Counted from the stretch's first letter, positions 1-11,357 are shown. The stretch is DNA of 64,000 nucleotides from Citrobacter youngae (GCF_003818115.1 NZ_RPOI01000018.1:124001-188000); one strand, 5' to 3'. Translations and numbers: made by a program. The notes: generated by a model from the sequence alone, not told the origin.

Positions 1-297
1 GGTAAACCTGCGCGTTCCCGTTTTCGGGTGATTGAGCGCTTCAATCAGCTACTGAAGGATGGACGGTCACTGCCCCTGACACGGGTGCAACTGATGCCGG
101 AGACCGGACGAACCCATCAGCTACGTCTTCACTGTCAGCATTTGGGTCATCCGATCTGGGGCTGCGATCTTTATGGTGGACGCGAGTGGCCTGGCACGGA
201 GCAGACGTCGCGGCTGATGTTACACGCCAGCGAACTGCGCCTGGTACATCCCATCAGCCATGAACAAATCAACGTCTGCCATGCCAGCCCATTTTAA
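1..297 (+). CDS. RluA-family pseudouridine synthase, C-terminal part
   Basis: The 5' end lies outside the window; the open frame begins at base 1 and ends at the TAA at 295-297. The peptide contains the stretch [18 protein letters not shown] followed by [12 protein letters not shown], the conserved C-terminal motif of RluA/RluD/TruC-type RNA pseudouridine synthases, which isomerise uridines in rRNA or tRNA. The catalytic Asp motif would be upstream and is not visible. It converges on mdtK with a 19 bp gap. In E. coli this position beside mdtK is held by other genes as I recall. The exact RNA target cannot be read from the fragment. Confidence 0.85.
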   Translation, partial: GKPARSRFRVIERFNQLLKDGRSLPLTRVQLMPETGRTHQLRLHCQHLGHPIWGCDLYGGREWPGTEQTSRLMLHASELRLVHPISHEQINVCHASPF

Positions 298-316
298 TCC
301 GGCGGCTATTACGGTG

Positions 317-1711
<1,395 letters not shown>

Positions 1712-1907
1712 TTATTTGAGAGACTAAAAAAGCCGCCTTATATGGCAGCAAGGAGAAAATGCAGGGGGAATTTCAGTCTATTGTAGCGAGGAATCTGTAT
1801 TTCTCCAGTGAAAAAATAGGCGGGAGCGGCGCATTGCTGGCAACCTGATTTTCCACCTGCTATTGTGCACAGCAGAGATGTCTTAATTGAGTTCAGGAGT
1901 TACAGGT

Positions 1908-2555
1908 ATGTTTACGGGTATTGTGCAGGGCACCGCGAAACTGGTGTCGATTGATGAAAAACCGAATTTTCGCACACATGTAGTGGAGTTACCTGAATAC
2001 ATGTTGGATGGGCTGGAGACCGGCGCATCGGTAGCACACAACGGCTGTTGTCTGACAGTGACCGAAATTAACGGTAACCAGATAAGCTTCGATCTGATGA
2101 AAGAGACGCTGCGAATCACCAATCTGGGTGACCTGAAGGTCGGCGATTTGGTCAACGTTGAGCGCGCAGCAAAATTCAGCGATGAAATTGGCGGACATTT
2201 AATGTCAGGCCATATTATGACTACCGCCGAGGTATCGAAAATTCTGACCTCAGAAAACAACCGCCAGGTGTGGTTTAAAGTTCAGGATCCGTTGCTGATG
2301 AAATATATCCTGTACAAAGGATTTATCGGTATTGACGGTATTAGCCTGACGGTTGGCGAAGTCACACCGACACGCTTTTGCGTGCATTTGATTCCGGAAA
2401 CCCTGGAACGTACGACGCTGGGCAAGAAAAAACTGGGTGCGCGAGTCAATATCGAAATCGACCCGCAAACACAGGCTGTTGTTGATACGGTTGAACGTGT
2501 ATTGGCCGCGCGTGAAAGCGCTATGAGCAACGTTACTGGCGAAGCGGGCGTTTAA
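1908..2555 (+). CDS. ribE: Riboflavin synthase, alpha subunit
   Basis: Condenses two 6,7-dimethyl-8-ribityllumazine molecules to riboflavin in the cytosol. The 215-residue protein begins MFTGIVQG, the invariant start of the family, and has the duplicated lumazine-binding barrel (about residues 1-97 and 98-190; the second copy begins near [11 protein letters not shown]). I prefer this ATG to an in-frame ATG 21 bp upstream because CAGGAG lies at the right distance before it and the product then begins exactly like other riboflavin synthases. It is called ribC in older E. coli maps. It converges on cfa. Confidence 0.97.
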   Translation: MFTGIVQGTAKLVSIDEKPNFRTHVVELPEYMLDGLETGASVAHNGCCLTVTEINGNQISFDLMKETLRITNLGDLKVGDLVNVERAAKFSDEIGGHLMSGHIMTTAEVSKILTSENNRQVWFKVQDPLLMKYILYKGFIGIDGISLTVGEVTPTRFCVHLIPETLERTTLGKKKLGARVNIEIDPQTQAVVDTVERVLAARESAMSNVTGEAGV

Positions 2556-2562
2556 GTCGGAA

Positions 2563-2588
2563 TAAAAAGCCCCCGGTAGTTCGGGGGC
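2563..2588 (-). terminator. Intrinsic terminator of cfa
   Basis: Perfect 7 bp stem GCCCCCG/CGGGGGC (2569-2575 and 2582-2588). On the minus strand the hairpin is followed by TTTTTATT. It lies between the convergent ribE and cfa stops and can serve cfa. Confidence 0.85.
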
Positions 2589-2596
2589 GATGCTGT

Positions 2597-3745
2597 CTAA
2601 CGGGGAACGCGGAGCCCGTGTTCAACGCCACGAGAGAACACAACCTGCCACAGCTGGATGTCGCGCGCGCGAAATGCGCCAGCACACGCATTCAGGTAAT
2701 AACTGAACATCCGTTTAAAGCGTTCACTATAGTTGGCGGCAATTTCTGGCCAGGCGGTTATGAAACGCTCGTGCCAGGCCATCAGGGTAGTATCGTAATC
2801 CGCACCAAAGTTATGCCAGTCTTCCATCACGAAATGTGGCTCGCTGGCGTTGGCTATCTGGCGAACTGACGGTAAACAGCCGTTCGGGAAGATGTATTTA
2901 TTGATCCACGGATCAACATTATTGTCGGTTTTTTTAGAGCCGATGGTATGCAGCAAAAAAAGACCGTCTTGCTTTAAATTACGGTCAACAACGTCAAAAT
3001 AGGTGTTGTAGTTTTTCGGCCCCACATGCTCAAACATACCGACGGAAACGATACGGTCAAACCGGTCATTCAGGTCACGGTAGTCCTGCAGCAAAATAGT
3101 GACATCCAGCCCTTCACAGCGCGTCTGCGCCATTTTTTGCTGTTCTGCTGAAATAGTCACGCCAGTCACGCTCACCCCGTATTGTGACGCCATGAACTGG
3201 GACAAGCCTCCCCAGCCGCAGCCAATATCGAGAACGCGCATACCTGGTTTCAATTGCAATTTATCGGCAATCATTTTTAGCTTCGCCTGCTGGGCAGATT
3301 CCAGGGTATCGGCATCTTTCCAGTAGGCGCAGGAATATTGCATGTAGGGATCAAGCATGCGGCTAAAGAGATCGTTGCCAAGATCGTAGTGTTCTTTGCC
3401 AACGACCCACGCACGTTTTTTGGTTTGTAAATTAAACAGACGGGCCGTTGCGATACGTAGCGTATCTCTGAAGTGGCGGGGAAGTTGGCTTTCAAGACCT
3501 GCACGCAGGATTTTGCTAAAAAACATATCCAGCCGATCGCATTCCCACCAGCCGTCCATATAACTTTCACCTAAACCTAACGACCCTTCCTGCAACACGC
3601 GTTTGAAAAAGTCGGGGTTTTTAACGCGAATATCTGCCGGTGCCGGGCCATTAATAGTAATGCCTGCACGGCTCAATAGCTCATTGGTGATTCGGTACCA
3701 GTCATCATCCGGTACGCTGACGTCTTCTATACATGATGAACTCAT
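2597..3745 (-). CDS. cfa: Cyclopropane-fatty-acyl-phospholipid synthase
   Basis: Transfers a methylene group from S-adenosylmethionine to unsaturated acyl chains of membrane phospholipids, mainly on entry into stationary phase and in acid stress. The 382-residue length equals the E. coli enzyme. The SAM-binding motif VLDIGCGWGG lies near residue 170 and SVGMFEHVG near 237, followed by the conserved C-terminal region. In E. coli cfa has a housekeeping and a sigma-S promoter and its long leader is a target of the small RNA RydC; the 290 bp upstream (3746-4035) is long enough for both, but I could not place the elements with confidence. Confidence 0.97.
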   Translation of the reverse strand: MSSSCIEDVSVPDDDWYRITNELLSRAGITINGPAPADIRVKNPDFFKRVLQEGSLGLGESYMDGWWECDRLDMFFSKILRAGLESQLPRHFRDTLRIATARLFNLQTKKRAWVVGKEHYDLGNDLFSRMLDPYMQYSCAYWKDADTLESAQQAKLKMIADKLQLKPGMRVLDIGCGWGGLSQFMASQYGVSVTGVTISAEQQKMAQTRCEGLDVTILLQDYRDLNDRFDRIVSVGMFEHVGPKNYNTYFDVVDRNLKQDGLFLLHTIGSKKTDNNVDPWINKYIFPNGCLPSVRQIANASEPHFVMEDWHNFGADYDTTLMAWHERFITAWPEIAANYSERFKRMFSYYLNACAGAFRARDIQLWQVVFSRGVEHGLRVPR

Positions 3746-4035
3746 AGCTTCTCCATCACTGGTCGGTGATCAGAACCTTAAAACAGCGTAGACGCTTTTT
3801 TGGGCTTTGTGAGAAATCTCACGGAATTAATCCGCGAATCTATAATCCGACGTAGAACAGAGGAAGGGAGGAACCCTTGCCGAAAAGGCCATCCATGGAA
3901 GAACGGGAACCTGCTTGTTCCCGTTACTCTATAAATCTTATCGTTTTATTAACAACCGAAAATCAGTATAGGCCTGAATTTTTGGCTATTCAACCGAAAA
4001 TTGTTAGCGGGCTAACTAAATGCCCACAACAATGA

Positions 4036-5241
4036 TTAATGTGACTCACCGTGTGCAACTTGCGCGCTCTCATCCGGCAAGGATGTGTTCTCAGCCTGTG
4101 ACTGCATTTTGTAACCTAACGCGGCCAGCAACACTGTCGTCAGCATAACGCTGGTGGTCGTGAGCAGCGGCGTGCTGATTAACCACGAAACGACCAGGCT
4201 TGCCAGGAAGCATAACCCCAGTTGCAGCGTATTCTGCAACGCAGCGGCGCGCCCTGTTGCCTGAGGGAATGGACGCAGCGCCTGAGCGACAACGATAGGG
4301 TAGATTGCCCCGTTCGCAATGGCCATCACGCAGAATGGGATCAGGATTTCAGCCAACGCAACGTGGTGAATAAAGCCTGTAGCCCAGGTGGCGATAACGC
4401 TAATGGCGTACAGGATAAGCAACCATGGCAGAAGCTGGCGACCCTGCCATTTTTGCAGTGCCGCGCGGCAGCCGTAACCCCCGATCAAAAATGCAATAGT
4501 TTGCGGGACATAGCTCAGACCAATCACAGCCGGGCTATAGCCCATTTCGCTAAGGATAAATGGTGAACCCGTCAGCCATGCGAAGAAACTTGCAGAACAT
4601 GCTGCGTAAATCAGTACATTTCCACGGTATGCTTTGGAGCGCAGCAGCGTAGCGAACGTCAGTTTATCCTGGCTGTCGTCGCGCGCTTTTGCCGTTGGTT
4701 TTAAGCGCAGGGCCGGCAGCATCAGGATCAGGGTAATCGCAAAAAGGGTAGCAAAAATGGCCTGCCAGGAAAAATGTACCAGGATCCAACTGCCTAATAA
4801 CGGTGCAAGTGCAGGGGATAATCCAACCAGCGGCATAATGGTGGCAAAAATGCGGTTTACTTTTTGTGAAGGATAATAATCGGTAACCAGCGCCTGCCAG
4901 ATAACCGAAGCCGCACAGACACCAACGGCCTGAATAAAGCGTAGCACCAGTAAGCCGGTGGCGTTTTCTACCCACAACATGCCCAGGCTGCCCAGCGCGA
5001 AGATGGATAAGCCCAGCAGCAAAATAGGTTTGCGACCATAGTGGTCAGAGAGTGGCCCCCACAAAAGTTGTGCGACGGCAAATCCCGCTAAGAACAAGCT
5101 AAGGCTGGCACTCACGGCAGAGGCGGGCGTCTGTAAATCGGACTGAATAGCCGCAAAGGCGGGCAAATACATATCCGTTGCCAGAAAACCCAGCACGCTA
5201 AGACCTGCCAGCCAGACTAAAAACCCTTTTCCCGGTTGCAT
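4036..5241 (-). CDS. punC: Purine nucleoside transporter PunC (YdhC), MFS
   Basis: A major-facilitator protein of the Bcr/CflA drug-H+ antiporter type, 401 residues, about twelve membrane segments, with the loop motif [11 protein letters not shown] after the second segment. Its E. coli counterpart YdhC has been renamed PunC for a role in purine nucleoside uptake under control of the neighbouring LysR regulator. The start at 5241 (MQPGKGF) matches the E. coli protein; an in-frame ATG seven codons upstream is possible. It is divergent from punR, with about 110 bp between them for shared control. Confidence 0.93.
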   Translation of the reverse strand: MQPGKGFLVWLAGLSVLGFLATDMYLPAFAAIQSDLQTPASAVSASLSLFLAGFAVAQLLWGPLSDHYGRKPILLLGLSIFALGSLGMLWVENATGLLVLRFIQAVGVCAASVIWQALVTDYYPSQKVNRIFATIMPLVGLSPALAPLLGSWILVHFSWQAIFATLFAITLILMLPALRLKPTAKARDDSQDKLTFATLLRSKAYRGNVLIYAACSASFFAWLTGSPFILSEMGYSPAVIGLSYVPQTIAFLIGGYGCRAALQKWQGRQLLPWLLILYAISVIATWATGFIHHVALAEILIPFCVMAIANGAIYPIVVAQALRPFPQATGRAAALQNTLQLGLCFLASLVVSWLISTPLLTTTSVMLTTVLLAALGYKMQSQAENTSLPDESAQVAHGESH

Positions 5242-5352
5242 TATCGTTTCTCTTTTTAGCAATAGAACATTGCCGCTGAGTGTAGTGAGTGTAATTCTCG
5301 CTGTGAAACGCTAATATTTGCTTACTGATTTCAAATTTTTTGCAGGCAGAAT

Positions 5353-6285
5353 ATGTGGTCTGAATATTCACTTGAGGTGGTTGATGCGGTGGCGCGTAAC
5401 GGTAGCTTTAGTTCGGCCGCGCAGGAGTTGCACCGCGTACCTTCGGCGGTAAGCTACACAGTGCGCCAACTGGAAGAGTGGCTGGCTGTGCCACTTTTTG
5501 AACGTCGTCATCGGGACGTGGAATTAACGCCTGCAGGTGCGTGGTTTTTAAAAGAAGGCCGATCTGTTATCAAAAAAATGCAGATCACCCGTCAGCAATG
5601 TCAGCAAATTGCCAACGGCTGGCGCGGGCAGTTGGCGATTGCAGTCGATAACATTGTCCGCCCGGATCGTACCCGCCAGATGATCGTGGATTTCTACCGC
5701 CATTTCGATGATGTGGAACTTCTGGTCTTTCAGGAGGTGTTTAACGGCGTCTGGGACGCGCTTTCAGATGGTCGGGTGGAGTTAGCTATCGGAGCAACGC
5801 AGGCCATTCCGGTAGGGGGGCGCTATACGTTCCGGGATATGGGAATGCTGAGCTGGAGTTGCGTGGTGGCCAGTCATCATCCGTTGGCGGCAATGCCGGG
5901 ACCGCTCAGTGACGATACGTTGCGCAACTGGCCATCGCTGGTACGCGAAGACACGTCCCGTACGCTGCCAAAGCGTATTACCTGGCTACTGGACAACCAA
6001 AAACGCGTCGTGGTGCCTGACTGGGAATCATCGGCCACCTGCTTGTCAGCCGGACTCTGTGTCGGGATGGTACCGACGCATTTTGCCAAACCGTGGATCG
6101 ATAGCGGAAAATGGGTGGCGTTACAGCTGGAAAATCCGTTCCCGGATGCCGCATGCTGTCTGACATGGCAACAGAACGATACGTCGCCGGCATTGAGCTG
6201 GCTGCTGGACTATTTAGGGGATAGCGAAACGCTGAACAAAGAGTGGCTGCGGGAGCCGGATGAGGCTCCCGCACAACAGTCTTAA
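5353..6285 (+). CDS. punR: LysR-type regulator PunR (YdhB)
   Basis: A 310-residue LysR-family regulator. The N-terminal winged helix (about residues 1-60, [29 protein letters not shown]) is followed by a periplasmic-binding-like effector domain. The E. coli ortholog activates the divergent transporter gene punC. Its last four bases overlap the end of purR, which is transcribed toward it, so the two purine regulators are convergent. Confidence 0.93.
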   Translation: MWSEYSLEVVDAVARNGSFSSAAQELHRVPSAVSYTVRQLEEWLAVPLFERRHRDVELTPAGAWFLKEGRSVIKKMQITRQQCQQIANGWRGQLAIAVDNIVRPDRTRQMIVDFYRHFDDVELLVFQEVFNGVWDALSDGRVELAIGATQAIPVGGRYTFRDMGMLSWSCVVASHHPLAAMPGPLSDDTLRNWPSLVREDTSRTLPKRITWLLDNQKRVVVPDWESSATCLSAGLCVGMVPTHFAKPWIDSGKWVALQLENPFPDAACCLTWQQNDTSPALSWLLDYLGDSETLNKEWLREPDEAPAQQS

Positions 6286-7307
6286 CGACGGTAATCGCGG
6301 AACGGGCCGTCGGCCACGGAGCGACGTTCTACCAGGCGTGGGTGTACCTCAATGGACTGCGATTCTTCACGTTTATTCACGATTCGGTCTAACAGCATGT
6401 TGAAGGCCGTTTCACCAAGTGAATCTTTTGGCTGATGGATGGTTGTCAGCGCAGGGGTGAAGTAACGGGCGTTGCGCACGTTGTCGTAACCGATAACTGA
6501 GATATCCTGCGGCACGCGCAGCCCCATCTCATCTGCGGCACACAGCGCACCCATCGCCATAATATCGCCACCACAGAATACGGCGGTTGGGCGATGTGAC
6601 TGGGAGATGATTTGCTGCATAGCGCGGTAGCCGGATTCAGGCTCAAAATCACCCTGGACAATCCAGTTGTCAGGCACTTTAATCAGCGCTTCTTCCATCG
6701 CTTTCATGAAGCCAGCCAGGCGGCCTGCGCCGGTATTACGCTCCATAGGTCCTGGGATCACGCCGATCTCACGATGACCGCGTTCAATCAGATACCGGCC
6801 TGCCATGTAACCGCCTTCGAAAGCGTTATCAATGACGGTATCGGTAAAGTCGGCTTTTGCTTCGCCCCAGTCCATAACCACCATTGGAATATGGCGATAC
6901 TCTTCGAGCATGGAAAGCAGTGATTCCGGATATTCTGAACACATTACCAGCAAGCCATCTACGCGCTTTTGCGCCATCATAGACAGATAAGCCTGCTGTT
7001 TTTCGAGACTGTTCCAGGCGTTGCCCAAAATCAGGGTGTAGCCTTTCTGGAAACAATTTTTCTCAACGGCCTCGATAATTTCGGCGAAATATGCCGCTTC
7101 GCTGCTGGTTGCCAACAAACCGATCGATTTGGTGTGATTCACCTTCAGGCTACGTGCAACTGCGCTAGGGGAGTAGTGCAGCTCTTTGATCGCTGCCCAG
7201 ACAGCGTTGCGCGTTTCTTCAGCGACAAAGCGCGTTTTGTTAATTACGTGTGATACGGTTGTAGTGGAAACGTTTGCTCGCTTCGCTACATCTTTAATAG
7301 TTGCCAT
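6282..7307 (-). CDS. purR: Purine repressor PurR
   Basis: A 341-residue LacI-family repressor, the E. coli length. It has the helix-turn-helix [27 protein letters not shown] at residues 2-28, including the hinge-proximal segment, and a ribose-binding-protein-like core that binds hypoxanthine or guanine. With its corepressor it represses purine and pyrimidine biosynthesis genes. Two operator-like palindromes, one upstream and one inside the first codons, indicate autorepression as known in E. coli. Confidence 0.97.
   Translation of the reverse strand: MATIKDVAKRANVSTTTVSHVINKTRFVAEETRNAVWAAIKELHYSPSAVARSLKVNHTKSIGLLATSSEAAYFAEIIEAVEKNCFQKGYTLILGNAWNSLEKQQAYLSMMAQKRVDGLLVMCSEYPESLLSMLEEYRHIPMVVMDWGEAKADFTDTVIDNAFEGGYMAGRYLIERGHREIGVIPGPMERNTGAGRLAGFMKAMEEALIKVPDNWIVQGDFEPESGYRAMQQIISQSHRPTAVFCGGDIMAMGALCAADEMGLRVPQDISVIGYDNVRNARYFTPALTTIHQPKDSLGETAFNMLLDRIVNKREESQSIEVHPRLVERRSVADGPFRDYRR
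7264..7279 (-). promoter_or_regulatory. PurR operator O2 inside purR
   Basis: GTGGAAACGTTTGCTC, centred on AAACGTTTGC, matches the core of the PurR consensus ACGCAAACGTTTGCGT. It lies in the helix-turn-helix codons, the position of the intragenic operator in E. coli purR. Confidence 0.7.
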
Positions 7308-7351
7308 TACATCTCACTCCAGACCATATCCTAAGCTCCTGAGAATACTCC

Positions 7352-7367
7352 AGGTAAACGTTTGCCT
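7352..7367 (-). promoter_or_regulatory. PurR operator O1 upstream of purR
   Basis: AGGTAAACGTTTGCCT is a near-perfect 16 bp palindrome matching the PurR box core. It sits 45 bp upstream of the purR start and 88 bp from the intragenic site, which suits cooperative autorepression. Confidence 0.8.
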
Positions 7368-7604
7368 TCACACACCCTCAACGCAACGTCAGGGTTGCGG
7401 CACGCCGGGAAAACGACACGGAACGTCAGGAAGGGGTCAATGGCCGGTACGCTAATCAAGTAAGCGTGGAATTTTGTCTGATCTTAACGAAAAGGGGAAG
7501 AGTTAAAAGCAGTTATCAATATAAATCGTGAGAGATTTTTGCTTTCAAGTGTGTAAAAATGCGCAATATCACTTTTTGTGTGGGAATAAAAAGGAGAAAA
7601 CTTG

Positions 7605-7694
7605 ATGAGCACCGATCTGAAATTTTCGTTAGTAACGACCATAATTGTTCTGGGCCTGATTGTCGCGGGTGGCCTGACTGCAGCACTGCACTGA
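7605..7694 (+). CDS. cydH: CydH (YnhF), small subunit of cytochrome bd-I oxidase
   Basis: A 29-codon gene, MSTDLKFSLVTTIIVLGL followed by IVAGGLTAALH, preceded by AAGGAGAAAACTTG as a strong ribosome-binding site. It differs from E. coli YnhF by about one residue in my recollection. It forms a single membrane helix. Cryo-EM work on E. coli cytochrome bd-I identified this peptide as an additional subunit (CydH/CydY) that covers an oxygen-access route beside CydA. It is far from cydAB and stands alone between purR and ydhP. It is too short for routine gene calling and is often missed. Confidence 0.92.
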   Translation: MSTDLKFSLVTTIIVLGLIVAGGLTAALH

Positions 7695-7703
7695 TTTCCC
7701 CCC

Positions 7704-7735
7704 GAGGGAGTTCGCTCTCCCTCATCCTTTCTGCT
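7704..7735 (+). terminator. Terminator after cydH
   Basis: GAGGGAG/CTCCCTC stem (7704-7710 and 7717-7723) with a six-base loop, followed by a pyrimidine-rich but imperfect T-tract, ten bases after the cydH stop. Confidence 0.65.
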
Positions 7736-7872
7736 TGCCTTTTCCGTCCTATTTTTTGCAAATAAGCAAAAGTCTTTTGCAGTTTTGTTAACTTTATTAA
7801 TTTTGCGATCAATGTCATGCTTTTGACTCTTATGATGTGTCGTGCCAAGGCTCGACGTTACGGAGTCGATAG

Positions 7873-9042
7873 ATGAAACTCAATTATCCTTTACTGGCGC
7901 TGGCGATAGGTGCGTTTGGCATTGGAACGACCGAATTTTCTCCTATGGGGTTGCTACCCGTCATTGCCAAAGGCGTGGATGTATCCATTCCGGCCGCAGG
8001 GATGTTAATCAGCGCGTATGCGGTAGGCGTGATGGTTGGCGCCCCGCTGATGACATTACTGCTGTCCCATCGTGCGCGTCGCAATGCGCTTATCTTCCTG
8101 ATGGCCATTTTTACGTTGGGTAATGTACTTTCGGCGATATCTCCGGATTACACGACGCTGATGCTGTCGCGCATTTTGACCAGTCTTAACCACGGGGCAT
8201 TTTTCGGCCTTGGCTCTGTGGTTGCCGCAAGCGTGGTGCCCAAACACAAACAGGCCAGTGCCGTAGCAACCATGTTTATGGGGTTAACAATTGCCAATAT
8301 TGGCGGTGTTCCCGCAGCAACCTGGCTTGGGGAAACCATCGGCTGGCGTATGTCCTTTATGGCGACGGCGGGACTGGGTGTTATCGCCATGGTCAGCCTG
8401 TTCTTCTCATTACCCAAAGGTGGGGCAGGAGAGCGCCCGGATGTCCGCAGCGAACTGGCGGTACTCATGCGTCCGCAGGTGTTGTCGGCTCTGCTGACGA
8501 CCGTTCTGGGGGCCGGGGCGATGTTTACGCTTTATACCTACATCTCACCCGTGCTGCATAGCATTACTCATGCTACACCGGCGTTTGTCACCGCTATGCT
8601 GGTGCTGATTGGCGTTGGGTTCTCTATCGGTAACTATCTGGGGGGTAAACTGGCTGACCGTTCGGTTAACGGTACGCTAAAAGGCTTTTTACTGCTGCTG
8701 ATGATTATTATGCTGGCGATACCTTTCCTTGCGCGTAATGAGCTGGGTGCGGCCGTGAGTATGGTGGTGTGGGGTGCAGCAACGTTTGCGGTGGTTCCGC
8801 CGCTGCAGATGCGTGTGATGCGCGTTGCCAGCGAGGCGCCTGGATTGTCATCGTCAGTTAATATTGGCGCGTTTAATCTGGGGAATGCCCTGGGAGCGGC
8901 GGCTGGTGGGGCGGTAATTTCCGGAGGGTTGGGCTACAGTTTCGTACCGGTAATGGGGGCGATTGTGGCGGGACTTGCGCTACTGCTGGTCTTTGTCTCG
9001 GCAAGGAAACAAGCGGAAGAAGTCTGCAACGCAACGAATTAA
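7873..9042 (+). CDS. ydhP: YdhP, MFS transporter (DHA1 family)
   Basis: A 389-residue major-facilitator protein with about twelve membrane segments, related to the sugar-efflux/AraJ-type branch: the N-terminus reads ALAIGAFGIGTTEFSPMGLLPVIA, and the loop after the second segment is LLSHRARRNAL. It is the same length as E. coli YdhP. The substrate is not established; drug or sugar export is inferred only from the family. It starts with GGAGTCGATAG before ATG and is convergent with sodB. Confidence 0.92.
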   Translation: MKLNYPLLALAIGAFGIGTTEFSPMGLLPVIAKGVDVSIPAAGMLISAYAVGVMVGAPLMTLLLSHRARRNALIFLMAIFTLGNVLSAISPDYTTLMLSRILTSLNHGAFFGLGSVVAASVVPKHKQASAVATMFMGLTIANIGGVPAATWLGETIGWRMSFMATAGLGVIAMVSLFFSLPKGGAGERPDVRSELAVLMRPQVLSALLTTVLGAGAMFTLYTYISPVLHSITHATPAFVTAMLVLIGVGFSIGNYLGGKLADRSVNGTLKGFLLLLMIIMLAIPFLARNELGAAVSMVVWGAATFAVVPPLQMRVMRVASEAPGLSSSVNIGAFNLGNALGAAAGGAVISGGLGYSFVPVMGAIVAGLALLLVFVSARKQAEEVCNATN

Positions 9043-9049
9043 AAACAAA

Positions 9050-9076
9050 AACGCAGAAGGGAAACCCTTCTGCGTT
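9050..9076 (-). terminator. Terminator between ydhP and sodB
   Basis: Perfect 12 bp stem (AACGCAGAAGGG / CCCTTCTGCGTT) with an AAA loop. On the minus strand it is followed by TTTTTGTTTTT, making it a strong sodB terminator; on the plus strand there is no T-run. Confidence 0.9.
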
Positions 9077-9082
9077 GTCATC

Positions 9083-9664
9083 TTATGCTGCGAAGTTTTT
9101 CGCAACAAATTCCCAGTTCACCAGTGCCCAGAAGTGTTCCAGGTAGCCAGGACGGGCATTACGATAATCGATGTAGTAAGCATGTTCCCACACGTCAACG
9201 GTCATCAGCGGCGTCGCGTCAGTCGTCAGCGGTGTACCTGCGTTGGAGGTGGACACGATAGCCAGTTTGCCATCCGTTCCTTTGACCAGCCAGGTCCAGC
9301 CAGAACCGAAATTCTTGATAGCGGCATCGGTGAATTGTGCTTTGAAGTCTGCAAAGCTGCCAAAGGAGGCGGCAATCGCTTCGGCCAGTTTACCGGTCGG
9401 CTCGCCACCTGCGTTCGGGGCCAGGCAGTTCCAGTAGAACGTGTGGTTCCAGACCTGGGCTGCGTTATTGAATACACCACCTTCAGAGCTACGTACGATC
9501 TCTTCCAGTGATTTACCTTCAAACGCCGTGCCTTTAATCAGGTTATTCAGGTTAGTAACGTAAGTCTGGTGATGTTTGCCATAGTGGTATTCCAGCGTTT
9601 CGGCAGAAATGTGCGGTGCCAGAGCATCTTTGGCATACGGTAATGCAGGTAATTCGAACGACAT
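9083..9664 (-). CDS. sodB: Iron superoxide dismutase
   Basis: Cytosolic enzyme converting superoxide to oxygen and hydrogen peroxide. The length is 193 residues, as in E. coli. The metal ligands are visible as His27 (LEYHYGKHH), His74 (WNHTFYW), Asp157 and His161 (DVWEHAYY). Gly-Gly after the third region and overall identity indicate the Fe form. AAGGAGAG precedes the ATG, and the leader contains a CACAAT/ATTGTG hairpin near 9695-9715. In relatives the start region pairs with the iron-sparing RNA RyhB. Confidence 0.97.
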   Translation of the reverse strand: MSFELPALPYAKDALAPHISAETLEYHYGKHHQTYVTNLNNLIKGTAFEGKSLEEIVRSSEGGVFNNAAQVWNHTFYWNCLAPNAGGEPTGKLAEAIAASFGSFADFKAQFTDAAIKNFGSGWTWLVKGTDGKLAIVSTSNAGTPLTTDATPLMTVDVWEHAYYIDYRNARPGYLEHFWALVNWEFVAKNFAA

Positions 9665-9756
9665 TGCTTCTCTCCTTATTATTTATATTGAGTACACACA
9701 ATAGCCTCATTGTGAGTAAGGATAGGGTAGCAAATTGAAAGGTTATGCAAAAGAAG

Positions 9757-9790
9757 AACTTACCCTACAGCATATTCTGTAGGGTAAGTT
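9757..9790 (-). terminator. Terminator of mepH
   Basis: Perfect 14 bp stem AACTTACCCTACAG / CTGTAGGGTAAGTT with a six-base loop. On the minus strand it is followed by CTTCTTTT, one base past the mepH stop. On the plus strand it is followed by TTT. Confidence 0.88.
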
Positions 9791-9791
9791 T

Positions 9792-10622
9792 TTAGCGAAT
9801 TGTTTTCGGCGTCATTACACGGCGAGCGCCCACGTAGTGGCGTTGCCAGTAATCTTCGCTCAGAGAGGTTATTTGAATTTCCTGACCGCTGCGTGGAGAC
9901 TGGATAAATTTACCATTGCCGACATAGACGCCAACGTGGTCGGCGGTACCGCGACCTTGCGTGCGGAAGAAGACCAAATCACCGTTTTTCAGTTCGCCAC
10001 GTTCAATCGGCGCAGCGTCGCGCAGGTGATACATTTCATTGGCGGTACGTGGAATGCGGAACTTGACCAGATCTTTGTATGCGTAATAAACCAGCCCGCT
10101 GCAATCAAAACCGGTTCTGGGTGAGGTGCCCCCCCAACGGTAAGGTTTGCCGATTTGGTTCATCAGGGTAGACATGGCGGTTTTGGTTGCTTTCTGTACT
10201 TTCACTTTATGTACATCAGCAACGGCTGTTGGCGCAGTCGTCTTCACTTTTACACAACGTGGCTTATGACCTTTGCGCGGGGTACATTTTTCAGTCCAGG
10301 TGACGGCGGGGGATTGTATTGCCGCTGTTTTACTACGACGGTTTGCTGTTTTCGTCGATTTTGCCGGAGTCGCTGTGCGTTTTTTGGAGGAGGAAGCCGT
10401 TTTCGTACTGGTTTTACTGGTGTTTTTTGTCGCCGTTTTCTTGTTGGTTTTTGTTGCTTTTTGGCTGGCTGTTGCGCTTTTCTTTTTATCTACCGTCTTG
10501 ACGGTGTGGGAAGCGGTAGGTGTCGTCCTGGCCTGCTTGGAAGCATGAGCCATAGGCGTAAAAGGCAGTGTGGTAAAAAGTAAAGCACAGAGCGTGATCG
10601 AGATTCGGTTTATCCGCGCCAC
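9792..10622 (-). CDS. mepH: MepH (YdhO) murein DD-endopeptidase
   Basis: Cleaves D-Ala-mDAP cross-links in peptidoglycan to allow wall growth. The first 28 residues form a signal peptide ending near AHA. A long Lys/Thr/Ser/Ala-rich linker (about residues 29-110) leads to a C-terminal NlpC/P60 domain with catalytic Cys in TGFDCSGLVYYAY and His in ADHVGVYVGNG. The start is a GTG at 10622: AGAGGA lies seven bases before it and the protein then begins MARINRIS as in E. coli. An upstream ATG would add 17 residues before the signal peptide and lacks such a site. Confidence 0.94.
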   Translation of the reverse strand: MARINRISITLCALLFTTLPFTPMAHASKQARTTPTASHTVKTVDKKKSATASQKATKTNKKTATKNTSKTSTKTASSSKKRTATPAKSTKTANRRSKTAAIQSPAVTWTEKCTPRKGHKPRCVKVKTTAPTAVADVHKVKVQKATKTAMSTLMNQIGKPYRWGGTSPRTGFDCSGLVYYAYKDLVKFRIPRTANEMYHLRDAAPIERGELKNGDLVFFRTQGRGTADHVGVYVGNGKFIQSPRSGQEIQITSLSEDYWQRHYVGARRVMTPKTIR

Positions 10623-10956
10623 TGAGCAGTCCTCTGGTAAGGCAGGTCTATCGTGCCTGCGTGTGATTTTCAAAACTTGACGATTCTAATCTATAGAAAG
10701 AGGGAAAGTTAATAGCTTTTTTCGTTTAAAACTACGTTTCGTAACCGACCGCAAAAAAAAACAGCAATTCAGGGCGTAATTGGTGAACAGATAATCAAAT
10801 CCACAGGCTCCATGCGGATAAATGAGATTGTGAATGCAACTTTTAACGACAGGCGATAAAATAATATCGCGTAATGAAAATGTTATTTTCCGTTACCTGC
10901 CTGACCCGCTACAATGTCAGACTACTGCCGTAAAAGAAGTTTAAGGAAGCAAGATA
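10623..10956. other. Divergent mepH-grxD intergenic region
   Basis: This 334 bp stretch holds the promoters of mepH and grxD. It is AT-rich with an A9 run near 10753. The grxD ribosome-binding site is TTTAAGGAAGC just before 10957. I see no further gene or recognised operator. Confidence 0.6.
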
Positions 10957-11304
10957 ATGAGCACCACTATCGAAAAAATCCAGCGCCAGATCGCTGAAAA
11001 CCCGATTCTCCTGTACATGAAAGGTTCCCCAAAACTGCCAAGCTGCGGTTTCTCTGCTCAGGCTGTGCAGGCGCTGTCAGCCTGTGGTGAACGCTTTGCT
11101 TACGTTGATATTCTGCAGAACCCGGATATTCGCGCCGAACTGCCGAAATACGCAAACTGGCCGACCTTCCCGCAACTGTGGGTTGATGGTGAGCTGGTTG
11201 GCGGTTGTGACATTTTGATCGAAATGTACCAGCGCGGTGAGTTGCAGCAGCTGATTAAAGAAACAGCTGCGAAATACAAAACCGAAGAGCCGGACGCTGA
11301 GTAA
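10957..11304 (+). CDS. grxD: Monothiol glutaredoxin 4
   Basis: A 115-residue CGFS-type monothiol glutaredoxin. The active-site motif is in KLPSCGFSAQAVQ near residues 27-36, with conserved KYANWPTFPQLWVDGELVGGCDI after it. It binds a [2Fe-2S] cluster with glutathione and BolA partners and delivers clusters in the cytosol; it is essential in E. coli. It is a single-gene unit with its own terminator and converges on rnt. Confidence 0.97.
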   Translation: MSTTIEKIQRQIAENPILLYMKGSPKLPSCGFSAQAVQALSACGERFAYVDILQNPDIRAELPKYANWPTFPQLWVDGELVGGCDILIEMYQRGELQQLIKETAAKYKTEEPDAE

Positions 11305-11319
11305 TATCAGCAGAAGTAA

Positions 11320-11348
11320 AAAAGCGACCTGAAATGGTCGCTTTTTTT
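11320..11348 (+). terminator. Bidirectional terminator between grxD and rnt
   Basis: GCGACC/GGTCGC stem (11324-11329 and 11336-11341) flanked by AAAAAA on the left and TTTTTTT on the right, so it works on both strands. Confidence 0.9.
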
Positions 11349-11357
11349 ATGTCGCCG

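Noticed and set aside
10155-10583. Phe/Cys-rich plus-strand frames over mepH
   Set aside because: They are antisense to the Lys/Thr-rich mepH linker, and the composition is the complement of AAA and ACN codons.
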